From Mimachlamys varia (lineage: Eukaryota > Mollusca > Bivalvia > Pectinida > Pectinidae), in contig OX392527.1 in assembly GCA_947623455.1 (NCBI GenBank), forward strand, positions 29,628,201 to 29,692,200: a DNA stretch of 64,000 nt, in the 5' to 3' direction. A program made the position numbers and the translations under genes. Every line of letters starts with the position of its first letter. The first letter of the stretch is position 1. Shown here in pieces: positions 26,534 through 38,300 of this stretch. The notes beneath the pieces were generated by a model that did no database searches, was not told the DNA's origin, and saw only the letters and a list, made by a program, of their open reading frames with translations.

Positions 26534-26760
26534 TGTTGTTACTGTATTGAGTATTCAATATATTGTTATCATACCGGGTATTACGTATTTGTTACTAGAC
26601 TCAGTACTTGGTATGTTGCTACCTTATGGGTCTGTTTACTCTATTGTTACCATACCAAATCTCTTGTTTGTTACTATACCCTGTGAATTGTTACTATTTT
26701 GTTAATTTTAACTTTTCACAGTATTGAGTTCATTGTTTTTATACCGTTGTTGACTTTGCA
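26534..26760. repeat. Decayed 27-bp minisatellite, right flank
   Basis: Diverged units continue after the MITE (TATTGTTATCATACCGGGTA, TTTGTTACTAGACTCAGTAC, CTATTGTTACCATACC). This shows that the array once extended further and that the MITE split it. Confidence 0.7.
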
Positions 26761-26862
26761 TTAATAGCCTTGCCTTCTAAGCACTATCATGTTTCCAGGT
26801 CAACTTGTTCACATTCGAAGGGTCGTCTTGCTTCTACACCGAGTAGCCCTAGACTTCGACAG

Positions 26863-26873
26863 GTTTCCTAGTT
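26863..26873. repeat. Target-site duplication, left copy
   Basis: GTTTCCTAGTT, identical to 30058-30068, flanks the LINE insertion. Confidence 0.8.
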
Positions 26874-26915
26874 TGATTACTATTGATTCAGTATTTTAGG
26901 AAATTGATTCAGTAT

Positions 26916-28882
26916 CTTGGAAATTTGTTGATGAAGATTTTAATTATTTTAATTTTGGTCCTGATATTAGAAATTGGGTTAAATGACTGCATACTAATGT
27001 CTCAGCAACTATAAATCAGGGGGGTAACTAATCATCTTTTCTAGATATTAAAAGAGGTTGTCGTCAAGGCGATCCAATCGCTCCATACATATTTATTTTG
27101 TGTGTTGAGATATTAGGAATTCGATTTAGAAATAATGACAAGATAAAGGGTATAGATGTGAACAATTGTCCTATACTCATTTCACAGTATGCTGAAGACA
27201 CCACTCTTATACTTGATGGATCCGAATTATCACTGAAAGAATCTATTGTCGAGCTGAATACCTTTTCAAAAATATCCGGACTGAAACTTAATGTTGATAA
27301 AACTCAGGTGGTCTGGATAGGAAGTAAAATTTACAGTAATGACACTTTTCTACCTGAATTAAATTTACAATGGGGAAGGTCTAAATTTACACTACTAGGA
27401 ATAGATTTTAGTGTGAATCTACATGAAATTCCAAAATTAAACTTTGACAAAAAATTAATTAAACTAAAAACGCTTCTAAAGACTTGGAGTAGAAGATCAC
27501 TAACACCTATTGGTAGAATAGTTCTAATAAAATCTCTGCTATTATCACAATTAAATAATCTTTTTATATCCATACCAAATCCTGATGAACACTTTTTGCA
27601 AAACCTTAACTCCATTCTCTATAACTTTTGTGGAATAGTAAGGTTGATAAAATGAAGAGAGATATTATAACTCAGAGTTATTGTGAGGGGGGTCTAAAAA
27701 TGGTCAATATACGTTATTTTATTCACTCGTTAAAACTTGGCTGGATCAGAAGGTTATATCAGAAATCAGCTAAGTGGCAACTCATTGTTAATACCTACAT
27801 TGACTTACATAAATTATCTACATGTGGGGATGCATTTATTCAGGACTGTCATAATAATTGTAAAAACAAATTTTGGAAGGATGTGTTTAAAGCATGGCTG
27901 AGATTTAATGATTCTGATTAGGTAAGAAAATTAAAGGAGAAGGTCTTCTTGAAAATGCCACTTTGGTACAATAAGGATTTTACTATTGGGAAAAGGACTA
28001 TTTTTTACAAGGCCTGGTACAATAAAGGGGTAACAATAGTAAATGACCTGGTTAAGGACCTTAACTCTTTATCATTTTATTCATTTCAAGAATTCACAGA
28101 GACTTACCGAGGAAATACAAATTTTCTTCAATATCATGGGGTAATTTCTGCAATTAAATTATTTATACAGAAAGCTAATTGTGACTTTGATAAACAGCCT
28201 ATAGTTTACCCGACCATTCCTACTAATATTCTTCTTTTCATGAAAAGAGCAAAAGGGTGTAAAAATTTGTATAATCTTATGATAAAAAAAATCACTTATT
28301 TCTACAGGTAGAAAAAAATGGGATAAATTGTTTGAAGATGTTGATTGGAACTGGGCCGACATTTATAACATTCCCTTTAGGGTTACAAGAAACTCCAGAC
28401 TACAATGGTTCCAGTACAGGATAGTACACTATTTTTTAACAACAAATACATTCTTATTTAAAGCGGGTTTAGCTAATAGTCCAATTTGTATGCTTTGTAA
28501 TTTGGAGAGAGAAACAATAGTTCATGTTATATGGGAATGTCAGGAAACTAAAAGATTTTTGCACAGTGTAGAAACACTTCTAGAGGCCCTCTTTATCCCA
28601 TTCTCATTTAATAAAAAAAGTTTTATTTTAGGCTTATTCGTAAATAATGAGAATGTTATTGGTAACAAGATAGATAATGTTATTCTAATTCTGATTAAAT
28701 TATATATATACAAAACAAGATGTCTACATAAAAGTTTAAATCCTGTTGCTCTTATAAAAAATATCAAAGATTACTACATATGTCAAAAATACATTGCTAA
28801 CAGCCAAGGAGAGCATGCACAACAGAAACATGAAAGTGATTGGAGAAAATGGAAAAAGCTATTAGAAATAACCAGTTTCTAA
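26916..28882 (+). pseudogene. LINE ORF2 reverse transcriptase remnant
   Basis: The translated protein matches the palm, thumb and C-terminal region of a non-LTR retrotransposon ORF2, a family I recognise from molluscan genomes. Reading breaks are visible: stops after NWVK (about 26985) and near 27030, a frame change at about 27628 (the frame ending VRLIK versus the next frame MWNSKVDKMKRD), a stop at 27921, and another frame change at about 28311-28328. Motif C reads QYAEDTTLI, so the first aspartate of the canonical YADD is Glu. The last frame (28328-28882) holds CMLCNLERETIVHVIWEC, a zinc-knuckle type common at the end of such ORF2 proteins. The copy cannot encode an active enzyme. Confidence 0.9.
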
Positions 28883-29079
28883 ATACAATTATGTAATGTT
28901 ATTCTCTTTGTCTTATCAAGAACCTGGATTACATATATGATTAGATTATCTAATTTTTTATTTGTTTTTAGAATTTATGAATAAATGTTCACATCAGATC
29001 CTGTACATATGTAACTGATATCTTTTTGAAAAAAAAAGTAATGAAATATCATCTCTAGCCCAGTGTCTGTCTTTTGATG

Positions 29080-29143
<64 letters not shown>

Positions 29144-29187
29144 CCTCTCTCTCTCTCTCTCTCTCCTGTGTGTGTGTGTGTGTGTGG
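29080..29187. repeat. (CT)n and (GT)n microsatellites
   Basis: A CT run of about 85 bp (29080-29165, with one CCCC interruption) is followed directly by a GT run of about 20 bp. Both lie inside the LINE insertion, between its ORF2 end and poly(A). Confidence 0.95.
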
Positions 29188-29269
29188 TATGTCAATCTAC
29201 ATGTTTTACAGTTGGGTGTGTGTGTGAGTCTATGAGTGTAAGAGTGTGATTATGAGTAATACTTGTAGC

Positions 29270-29620
29270 AATGTCATGATGATAATGAGGATGATGAGGA
29301 TGTCCTCGATGGTATGGTGATGATGATGTCATGGTGATGTTATGATGATGTTGTAGAGATGATGATAAGAAGGATTGTAATTTTCATGATGAACATCGTG
29401 ATTGCATGTTGACGAGGATGACGATGATATCACATCAATGTTATGATGATGGTGTTGTATGATGGTGGTGATAATGGTTATGATGTCATAGTGATAATGA
29501 TATGGTGGTATAAAGATGATGGTGATTGTGCCTTGATGATGATGATATTGTGATGCTATAATGATGATTATTTATTTCATGATGATGGTAATGGTTGATG
29601 ATGGTGGTGATTGTAAGATG

Positions 29621-29676
<56 letters not shown>

Positions 29677-29930
29677 GTATGTTTGATGATGATGATGCTG
29701 ATGATGATGATGAAGATGATGATGATGATGGACTGATATTTTGGAAGATGATGATGATGATGAAGATTATTGTATTTTTGATGATGATTATGATGATGAT
29801 GATTATTATGAGGATGATGATGGAATGATTATATTTCTGATGATGATGAAGATGATAATGATAGGGATGATGATGATGAAAAAGATGATGATGAGGATGT
29901 TCGAAGATAAGGATATTGCGATATACCATG
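29270..29930. repeat. (GAT)n-rich microsatellite
   Basis: Imperfect GAT/GATGAT repeats of about 650 bp with a pure run at 29619-29675. Apparent frames of poly-Asp, poly-Met or poly-Ser/His are triplet-repeat artefacts and no gene is supported. Confidence 0.95.
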
Positions 29931-30057
29931 ATGTTGATGTTAATGTACTGCTAATGGTAAAGAATTATGTATGTGAGTAGGAATGCAAGTGAGCATGTGT
30001 TGTAAACATTTACTTATGATAAATCTCTGAAAAATAAAACAAATAAAAAAAAAAAAA

Positions 30058-30068
30058 GTTTCCTAGTT
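30058..30068. repeat. Target-site duplication, right copy
   Basis: GTTTCCTAGTT immediately after the A-rich tail; it pairs with 26863-26873. Confidence 0.8.
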
Positions 30069-31190
30069 ATAATGGCATTTCGCTCCGTTTTTTTCAATGA
30101 GCTAGAGAGGAAGTTTAGGGCTTCATGAAATCACCCGCCCCCAGCTAACAGCTATCCAGATATCCCGTAATTCATATTTTGAACACACACATTGCACCTC
30201 AACCTTTACCTCCTTCCTCCCACCTCTCCCCAACAACCAGATATAGCAGTGTGGGTTCTGGGTACCGCAGAACGATCTTAGTAAACATGTAGCGTAATTG
30301 CGAAACCGTAAAAGTTCTTCATCAGAATCATTGCCCTGTGGGTATTGATATGATTGAAACATTTCGGGCGGTAATTAACCTACATTTTTATATAATACAG
30401 CACTGTATACTACATGTATATAAGGCACACAACACGACGGATACAAAATGTTTACGAATCCTCAAATGAAGAGTAAACTATGTGTTTAGTCACTGTCCAA
30501 GTAAGATTCATTGATCATTGTTACTCATCATTGTTTTTCTAAACATCGTTGCCGATTTTTCTATTTGTCAATATGATACAACCACTAAAACCATTTTACA
30601 CGGAATCTCGTATAAGTTCGGTCTGCTACATGATGCATTTAACCTCATGTGGCAAAGTTGGCAAAGAATACTGCGGATATTATTACATGTACTTCCTTTC
30701 ACGGAATAAAAATTAGGTTTAATCTTTATGTTTGTATGATTGATAATGTTCAAATGCCTAAGCAGAAAAAAAAACATTCGAAACGGGTCGCTACGAAGGT
30801 AACTACGATAGAAGTCGTCGCCAAGGTATCATATTTCAAGTAAATCTTCATCGATATGAATGGTGTCATGTTTTATTAAAACTGGATCGATGTCTCCGTA
30901 TGTTCTGGCTTCTCCCAGCACCATTTGCTTTCATTATTTGTCGTACATGTTTAAGACTTGATACATTAATAAATCCACAAAATTCTGAGGTTTACTCCAA
31001 TATTTTTGTATTTCGTAAGAATGTTTCGTTATTCATGGTGAGGGATACTTTTCCTCTGGGGAAACAATATTTCCAGCATAGGGTTCAATCTCCGCTTGGA
31101 ATATAGATCCTACCTGTATTTTACCTCACAAGTACCTTTATATCCGGGTTAGGGCGGAAAACGGCGAGACAGGTTGTGCTTTTTGAAGTA
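30069..31190. other. Intergenic region, no supported gene
   Basis: Mixed-composition DNA with only short open frames that I do not recognise. No repeat structure stands out. Confidence 0.4.
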
Positions 31191-31760
31191 AGCTGAAATT
31201 TATATCTATCTTGTTAATCATTAATTGCTGTGTCTATCCCGCATCTTAGCTGAAATTTATATCTATCTTGTTAATTATTAATTGCTGTGTCTATCCCGCA
31301 TCTTAGCTGAAATTTATATCTATCTTGTTAATCATTAATTGCTGTGTCTATCCCGCATCTTAGCTGAAATTTATATCTATCTTGTTAATTATTAATTGCT
31401 GTGTCTATCCCGCATCTTAGCTGAAATTTATATCTATCTTGTTAATTATTAATTGCTGTGTCTATCCCGCATCTTAGCTGAAATTTATATCTATCTTGTT
31501 AATCATTAATTGCTGTGTCTATCCCGCATCTTAGCTGAAATTTATATCTATCTTGTTAATCATTAATTGCTGTGTCTATCCCGCATCTTAGCTGAAATTT
31601 ATATCTATCTTGTTAATCATTAATGGCTGTGTCTATCCCGCATCTTAGCTGAAATTTATATCTATCTTGTTAATCATTAATGGCTGTGTCTATCCCGCAT
31701 CTTAGCTGAAATTTATATCTATCTTGTTAATCATTAATTGCTGTGTCTATCCCGCATCTT
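31191..31760. repeat. 57-bp minisatellite, ten copies
   Basis: Ten very similar head-to-tail copies of a 57-bp unit beginning AGCTGAAATTTATATCTATC and ending CTATCCCGCATCTT. Copies differ mainly at two positions: AATCATTAATT versus AATTATTAATT, and TTGCTG versus TGGCTG. The array starts and stops abruptly, and total length is ten times 57 bp, which indicates recent expansion. Confidence 0.97.
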
Positions 31761-32439
31761 TAACGGGTTTTTTGGTCACGTAACAAGTACTTTTAATATG
31801 TAACATTTATCTAATAATCATTTTCGCTGTACAAATACAAGCTACATCACTCATATTGCAACTGGAATGGATTTGTATTGTACAGTTCTGAACAGCGTAA
31901 GCTGAGGACGCTTTCAGAAATTCTCTGTTATTTGACCTGTGAAATAGAAAGACTTCCCTCAGCTGCAAAGCAAAACGGTCACATTATTGACATGAAATAC
32001 ACATCGTTCAGAAAAAAAGCTAAAGGTTGCATATTTTAACCGGATTTTTGTGTGAAATAACAATATTACAATGTTACAGTTTCCTTTGGCGACAAGACCG
32101 TCTACTTATTAATTGATAGATGACTCCCAAATATATAAACCATGCTTCCGAAGACTGTTTCTTTGTTAGAAATAACTTGTCTCTCATAATGTGGTCAAGG
32201 ATAGAAGCGTCAATCTTCCTCCCTTTGAGATAAATTCACCATACATATAAGAGCTGGTATCAGATTATAATATTGCCATTTATTCTATGGTGACAAAGCA
32301 CTACCTCTTAATCCGCATTTATTGAAAATCTTGTGTTACGAAATGAAAACTAAACATAAGTCGATATTTCTTGACCCTGTTGTTCAAACAACACTCAACT
32401 GTATGTGGTTTTGTCTGGAGACAAAGCATCTTATGACTT
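31761..32439. other. Intergenic region, nothing recognised
   Basis: AT-rich, no coding evidence. It lies upstream of a decayed RT element copy and might include unrecognised 5' parts of that element. Confidence 0.35.
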
Positions 32440-32559
32440 GATAATTGTTTGCAAACGCTATTACAGGTATTGCTTGCAAACAAGAACTAGACTTTCTCGA
32501 TAACCACGGTAATCCTATTTACACATTAACCGGTTTTTCGAAAGATAAATACTATCTAA

Positions 32560-33875
32560 CCATGCTTCAGTATTACAATCTTTCAAGATGCATGTTAATG
32601 AGCAAAAAGCTGACCTACCTTGTCTGTATTGGATACCTAAACTAAACAAGGATCCTTATAAGCAACGTTTTATCGCTAGCTCTGCTAATTGCTATTTTTA
32701 ACTACATTTTAAGTACCATAAAATCAGGGTTTCAGTCTTACGTGACATTGTATACTCCAGAAGTGGAAATAACGGGATGTGGATTTGAAAGAACTCGAAA
32801 GATCTCACTATGATCAATCTGAAGAACCCACTCCTAAATAATGTTTTTTTCTATCAAAAATGATTAACTGAAAGAACGTCTTCGATCTCTCGTTATGAGG
32901 GCTTTCTTTTCTAAAAAAAACATATATGGAAGCGAGCTATCTTGGAATATACTTTGCAAAAACAAAAACACAAAAAAAAGCCAAGATGATTATTATGATC
33001 ATTATTATTTAGTTTTGAGGAAGGTTTTTTTCAGCAGACTGTTGACATTCCCATGGGAACAAACTATGTCCCACTCTTTGCTGACTTGTTTTTTGTTTCC
33101 ATGCGAAATTTAATTTGTGGAAAAGCTAATCAGGACAGGTAATAAAAACCTTGCAAAATTATATTACTATAAATCATAAAATTTCACTTTCAGATATATC
33201 GAAGATGTATTGATTGCGGACCACGTCGATCGTACATACCTTTCTAAACATGAAATAAAAAACACAACCGACTCTACCGATTCTACATCAGCTGGTTACC
33301 TCGATATATGCTTAAATTATGACCAACATGGGAAGCTTACTACTAATCGATACGATAAACGTGACGTTTTTAAATTTCCGATCGTGAACTTTCAATTTCT
33401 TGATAGTAACATCCCTGCCTCTCAATCCTATGTTGTTTACATGTCTCAGTTGATTCGTTATTCTATAGCTTGCTCTAAATATCGAGATGTTCGTGATAAG
33501 TGTCAACTGTCAGATGAAATCTTAATATCACAACCAGATACAGAATATTTCTCGATGAGATCAAGATGGCGACCATATAACTTGCCCATAGTCTTCATAA
33601 ACCTGCATCTCTCGAATCCCTGTGCCGTAAGTTTGTTCGTCAGCAGATGCCATCTATTAAGAAAATCTCGATATTAAGAGCAAGCCCTGAAAAAACGAAT
33701 AACGAAACTGCCAAAATCTACATAACGGTTGCCGTTGATGAAGCAGACGCTTACTCTTCCGGAACATCTGGCCTTATTCTCTTGTACATTTACAAAGGTA
33801 TCCGTGTAAATCGTTCCTTTGTTCATATGTTGGCCATAGTGTTTAAGTTCGGATTGTGGTTTCGTTGATGTTTCG
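32560..33875 (+). mobile_element. Longest decayed copy of the RT element family
   Basis: This copy keeps pieces from the N-terminal RT region to the 3' tail. Visible parts in order: LPCLYWIPKLNKDPYKQRF (about 32608-32664), a segment like DIVYSRSGNNGMWI then stop and KNSKDL (about 32750), motif B region TVDIPMGTNYVPLFADLF (about 33038), motif C region FRYIEDVLIADHVD (about 33188), then the thumb FLDSNIPASQ and YMSQLIRYS (about 33400-33465). Many frame changes and stops break it; motif C has Glu for the first Asp and lacks several residues after it. A segment at about 33520-33705 is inverted. The tail marker GAAGCAGACGCTTACTC and the 3'UTR follow. The family resembles Penelope-like or related reverse transcriptases, an assignment from memory of motif style. 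Confidence 0.85.
33520..33705 (-). mobile_element. Inverted segment within the RT copy
   Basis: On the minus strand this segment reads as the thumb part (GGGCTTGCTCTTAATATCGA at its 5' end, then CAGGGATTCGAGAGATGCAG, then the track matching GGTCGCCATCTTGATCTCAT). It overlaps in content with the + strand thumb sequence just before it, so it is an inverted duplicate or a small second insertion, not a simple inversion. Confidence 0.8.
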
Positions 33876-35045
33876 TGTTATGTTCTGATTCATTTATAAT
33901 ATCATCATTAATTGTAAGTGAAAAGGCATCAACTTATATAATATCTACATTTATTGTTTAGAGAAAGGGATTCAATTTTTGAAGATTGCCTTCTAAGATC
34001 AATAATTGATGATAATCCGAATTTATTGTAAAGAGAGAAGGCATCAGCTTATGGTACCCACATTTATTGAAAGGTTAGAAGTCAAAAGCTATTAATTTCA
34101 TGTGTGTCCATCGCAAATGAAAATGACGAAATATATCGAGGTGTTTTTTTTAATATATAAAGCTGAAGCAATGGTAGCAAACGAATGCAAAAGCTTTCGT
34201 TTAAAAAGAACGAGAAATAAAATGTCTTTCCAGGACACAGTTGGCGGTCAGTGGTAACGCAACCTTGCCACGAACATCAATTTCCGATGAGGACAGCTGT
34301 ACCTTGCCTAACGGAATGTTCCGTGGTTGATTCTATATTCATAGCCCTATCTGTAATCTATAATAGACCGTCGGTAAAGAAAGGGACTACACGAACATAA
34401 ATGTGACGTTAGGATTAAAATTGTATCCAAAGAAAAACCTTTTAGACGTAGAACCAACCCGCGCCAGTAGGTATAATAGGTAAGAACGAACACAATCTTA
34501 ATCATACACGTATCAGGGGACTTCCCGCTGGGACATTACACAGGGGCACGCTACACATCAAAGTGTGGTGCCCGCTTGACAGAAATCCATTAATGTCTAC
34601 TATTGTAGTTACCGGTAATATTTTAACATTCATTTATGCATTTCTATGACTTATATAACATAGCATTTACAGCTTACAAAGAATTTTGGAAATGTTAGAT
34701 ACAAAAAAACAAAAAAACCTTCCAGATTTAAAACCGTTGGGTAGGTTTTATTTCTGATGAACACCACATGCGCCTAGTGCATACACTAAAAACAGCAAAG
34801 TGCAGTTACTGTTATAAGCATTTAACTGTTTTGAATTTCATTTCATTTTCCTGTAAACGAGATAAACTCGGGGCAATTTTCCGATTGGATTGCAAAACAA
34901 ATTTCCAATATTTTTCGAATTGTTTGAAACGGCAAAACGTAAGCAAATCATCATAAATTCTATAAAAAGAAAAGGTCATAATACGACCTAAGGGAATGAC
35001 AAAATAATAGAAATGAGACGAAAACGGGAGCTGGTGATAATGTAA
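33876..35045. other. Intergenic region
   Basis: No gene recognised. A weak pol III-like pair (TGGCGGTCAGTGG at about 34240 and GGTTGATTC at about 34325) suggested a decayed SINE but the spacing and second box are poor. Confidence 0.35.
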
Positions 35046-35320
35046 TACGCCGGAAAGAAAACAACACAACAGCAAGACAGCAACAGAAACTGAGGATAAA
35101 ACAACACACCAGAAAGACAACAACAGGAGCTTAGGATAAAACAACAAACCAGACAGACAACAACAGGAGCTAAGGATAAAACAACAAACCAGACAGACAA
35201 CAACAGGAGCTTAGGATAAAACAACACAACCGAAAGACAACAACATGCAATGACTGTAAAACAACACGCCCCAAAGACAACAACAGGAACTGAGGATAAA
35301 ACAAATGACCAGAAAAACAT
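35046..35320. repeat. 40-bp minisatellite
   Basis: About seven head-to-tail copies of a 40-bp unit, ACAACAAACCAGACAGACAA followed by CAACAGGAGC and TTAGGATAAA. Outer copies are more diverged (AGCAAGACAGCAACAGAAAC; ATGCAATGACTGTAAA). The minus-strand frames that read Cys/Leu/Ser-rich peptides across it (about 34988-35508) follow from the repeat. Confidence 0.92.
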
Positions 35321-38300
35321 TTGCGGAGCGCAGTTTGTACACTGTACAGCATATTATCAAAGAAAGATATGAAGAGGGGCTGATGAGATACCAAAAGCGA
35401 AAAAACAATATAAAAACTCCAGAGATCTTGAAAAGAAAGAGAATAGGGTAGCCAATGAGACAAATAATTAATGTTTACAGCAGAAACCAATGACAAGTGG
35501 ATCCACAAACTGATGAATGTATTACTTTTAGTTGTGTTGTACTATTGGCGTGCGTAGTTAAAAACATTATCGAATTTTAAAGTGTCTGTCATTCTTAAAA
35601 TTGGCAATAGAAAAACAGAAACCTCAGATTGTACAATAATAATGATTTTAGGTGACATTCAGATGAAGGAAAAACACAAACAATAAACAACATGGCCTAT
35701 GAAAGGTGACAAGGGTAAAAAAAGAAGGTTTCTCATGAAAGCTATATGATATACTTCTTCACCTCAGGACTACTTGTAAGCCTGGAAACGGATAGGTGTA
35801 TCTAAAATAATAATCTCTCTGGAAATCATTTGGATATTTTAAACGAAAATTCAAAACATTTAGAAAAATATTAACTTAACTCTTCGAGATTGGGAAATAT
35901 TTTCAAGGGATTAATCTTTGTATTCATCTAATAGAGTGCACTGATTTAGCGGGAAGTGTAGCCGGACTCCCACACCTTGAGTTCCCGCTGTACGTAATTG
36001 CTCAAGACACGTGCGGATTAAGCCGGATAATGGGTGACTGGATGAAATGTAGGTCATATCTGTCTTGAAGTGGGAAAACTCCATCAACAATACTTACTAA
36101 ATCTTCTTAATAAGAAGCCACAAGGGAAATCATTCTTTATACGCCATGTTTGTCATAAATAACGATATATTATATGTATAAACAGTAAGGTTGGTTTTCA
36201 TCGTATAAAACACGACTCCTGTAGTTTTTTTCTCCCTATATACCACGACTCCTATGGTTTGACTTTATATCTGTTTTTAAGCTTCTGAAGAGACAACTTA
36301 AAACCATGATTGACTTACTAAACACATCGCCCCATTCACCACCAGGAACAAGGTTACTTTCAATCAATAGGATTTCTTTATTTTCCGGTATCGCCCTGGT
36401 CAGCTTCCTCTTGATAAATCATGTACTTGCAGGACAATGCACTGGCATCAGGTGACAGACAACAGAAACTATAGTCCGTTCCAAGCTTTTAAATGGGCAA
36501 CTTGAAACTACACACTTGTAACTGCTTACGCAAACATGACGTTTGGTCATTAAAGTAGTGTTTCTTTGACACACATTGCGTTATATATACGTATTTATAA
36601 AGACAAGGTAAATCTGGGTGACCACTTATGGGGTAGAGATGGTCAGTCCCGCCAGTTAGTAAATGGGATATTAAGGAGGATGAGCCCTGACGACAAATTA
36701 AGATAAATGGCGATCAGCACGTCTGTCAACCCCTTGTTTGGCTGACCACCTGAGGTGTTGAGATAACCAGCTCTGTTGTCCACTTTAGGGGTGGTGAAAG
36801 ATAAAAATATAACACCATGCCCTCTAGGATATAACAAAACCAATTATATCAAAGGAATGATACAATATACGATTTTTAGTATGCGAATAAATTTCAAAAA
36901 TGATAACAAAAGCAATGGTCTTAAGATGAACAATCCAATACAAGAACGACAAAATCATCTATGCCATTGCGCTGTCACTGTGGGTGAAAATGGGTCACCG
37001 TGGTGATCTTATTGACGATATTGCTGGAAAATATGAAATATCGGACATTTAATATTAAATTTAAATGTAACAGTAAAGCGGGAAATAAGCTAGCGTTGGG
37101 GCAGGGTGAAATATTAGATGATTAACACCAACTTGTGGTTTGGGAGTTTTGCACACGGGATGAGAGTTTTGGAATAGAGAGGGGCAGACCGGGACCAAAG
37201 TTAACAATACGTAATATGTTGACGGACGAGGGTTATGATACCTAAGAGCCGTATGAGTTCTGATATAGCCTCAGTTGCTTAATTAGGAGTTTTATGATAT
37301 TCACTATTATAATATTCAAGGCGGACGCGTAGTAATTCAGACAAAATCAGGGAGGCTTGTGATAGCACGCAATTACGTAATGAGCTTGTATTCTGTACGT
37401 TGACGAGATTATGTTACCACCTGTACATGAACGTGTGACTTCACTGTGATTTGCGATCATGGATAAGCTATGACTGTAACCAATATGTATGTGTCATTAC
37501 TGTGTATTGTGTCACAAGATCCAATGATAGTCAGGATGTCCGAACCAAAGGACATTAAGGTCGTTCTACCGCCAAGGTGTCATGGAGATATGTCAGGATA
37601 TCATTGACAGGAAGATTGTAAAAGGACAACATGTTCTGGCCACAAGGATAGTTATGTCGCCTTTGGATTCAGTAGCAGATAAGATGTCCGCAAGTCCAAT
37701 GTCTGGCAGTCCGAAGACAGTAAGAATTTATAGAGGTCAATGAGCTGTAGTGATATTTGGAGAATTTACGCCAGTAAGATTGCTCTACGACAACAAAAGG
37801 TACAGTGTTACGTCTTGGCTAGCATATGGTCGTCGCACTTGCGCTTATCATCAAGTGAGATGACGGTTGGCTAGCAAATTCGAAGATGACATTGTTAACA
37901 ACGGAAAATACAATGATAAGTTATTCACGTTTATGTGACAACTCCGGTGATTTTATTTGAAATATTCCTTATTTATTTTACCAGGCCATTTATTTTTTTA
38001 ACAATGGCGTTTTGCTAGTAGGGGCGATGTACAGACTCTCCTGTTAGACTACTTAGTAACTATATTATCCTAATTTAGAAAGGGTCTCGCCACCGAGTTA
38101 GGGCTGCCTGACTGCTTTGTACTTTTCTACCAGTGGCACCAGGGCAGTCGAACAATCTGTTCTAACTATCCCTATGTATATATATATATAAATATTCGGA
38201 TTATTGACCAGAGTTATATTTTCCAGAAATGTCCATTTAGCTATTTTTATGGACAAAATTAGATTATCCCGTGCATGTATGGAACAACATACGTAGCAGT

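Larger units (their letters stand above)
26874..30057 (+). mobile_element. 5'-truncated LINE insertion with 3' extension and poly(A)
   Basis: A 3.2-kb insertion bounded by the 11-bp direct repeat GTTTCCTAGTT. It starts within the reverse transcriptase domain at motif A (IDSVSWKF at about 26908), so the endonuclease and N-terminal parts are missing. It then shows motif B (RGCRQGDPIAPYIF, about 27054) and motif C, followed by thumb and a C-terminal zinc-knuckle segment (CMLC about 28489, H and C following). ORF2 ends at 28882. It is followed by about 160 bp of presumed native 3'UTR, then CT, GT and GAT microsatellites, and finally an A-rich tail (30031-30057) directly against the second target duplication. 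This layout is typical of target-primed reverse transcription. Confidence 0.85.

Noticed and set aside
29486..29980. Poly-Asp, poly-Ser and His-rich frames
   Set aside because: Pure consequence of GAT triplet repeats inside a LINE insertion.
34235..34340. Possible tRNA-derived SINE head (TGGCGGTCAGTGG ... GGTTGATTC)
   Set aside because: The B-box is a poor match and the spacing of about 80 bp is too long. No tRNA-like fold or tail was found.
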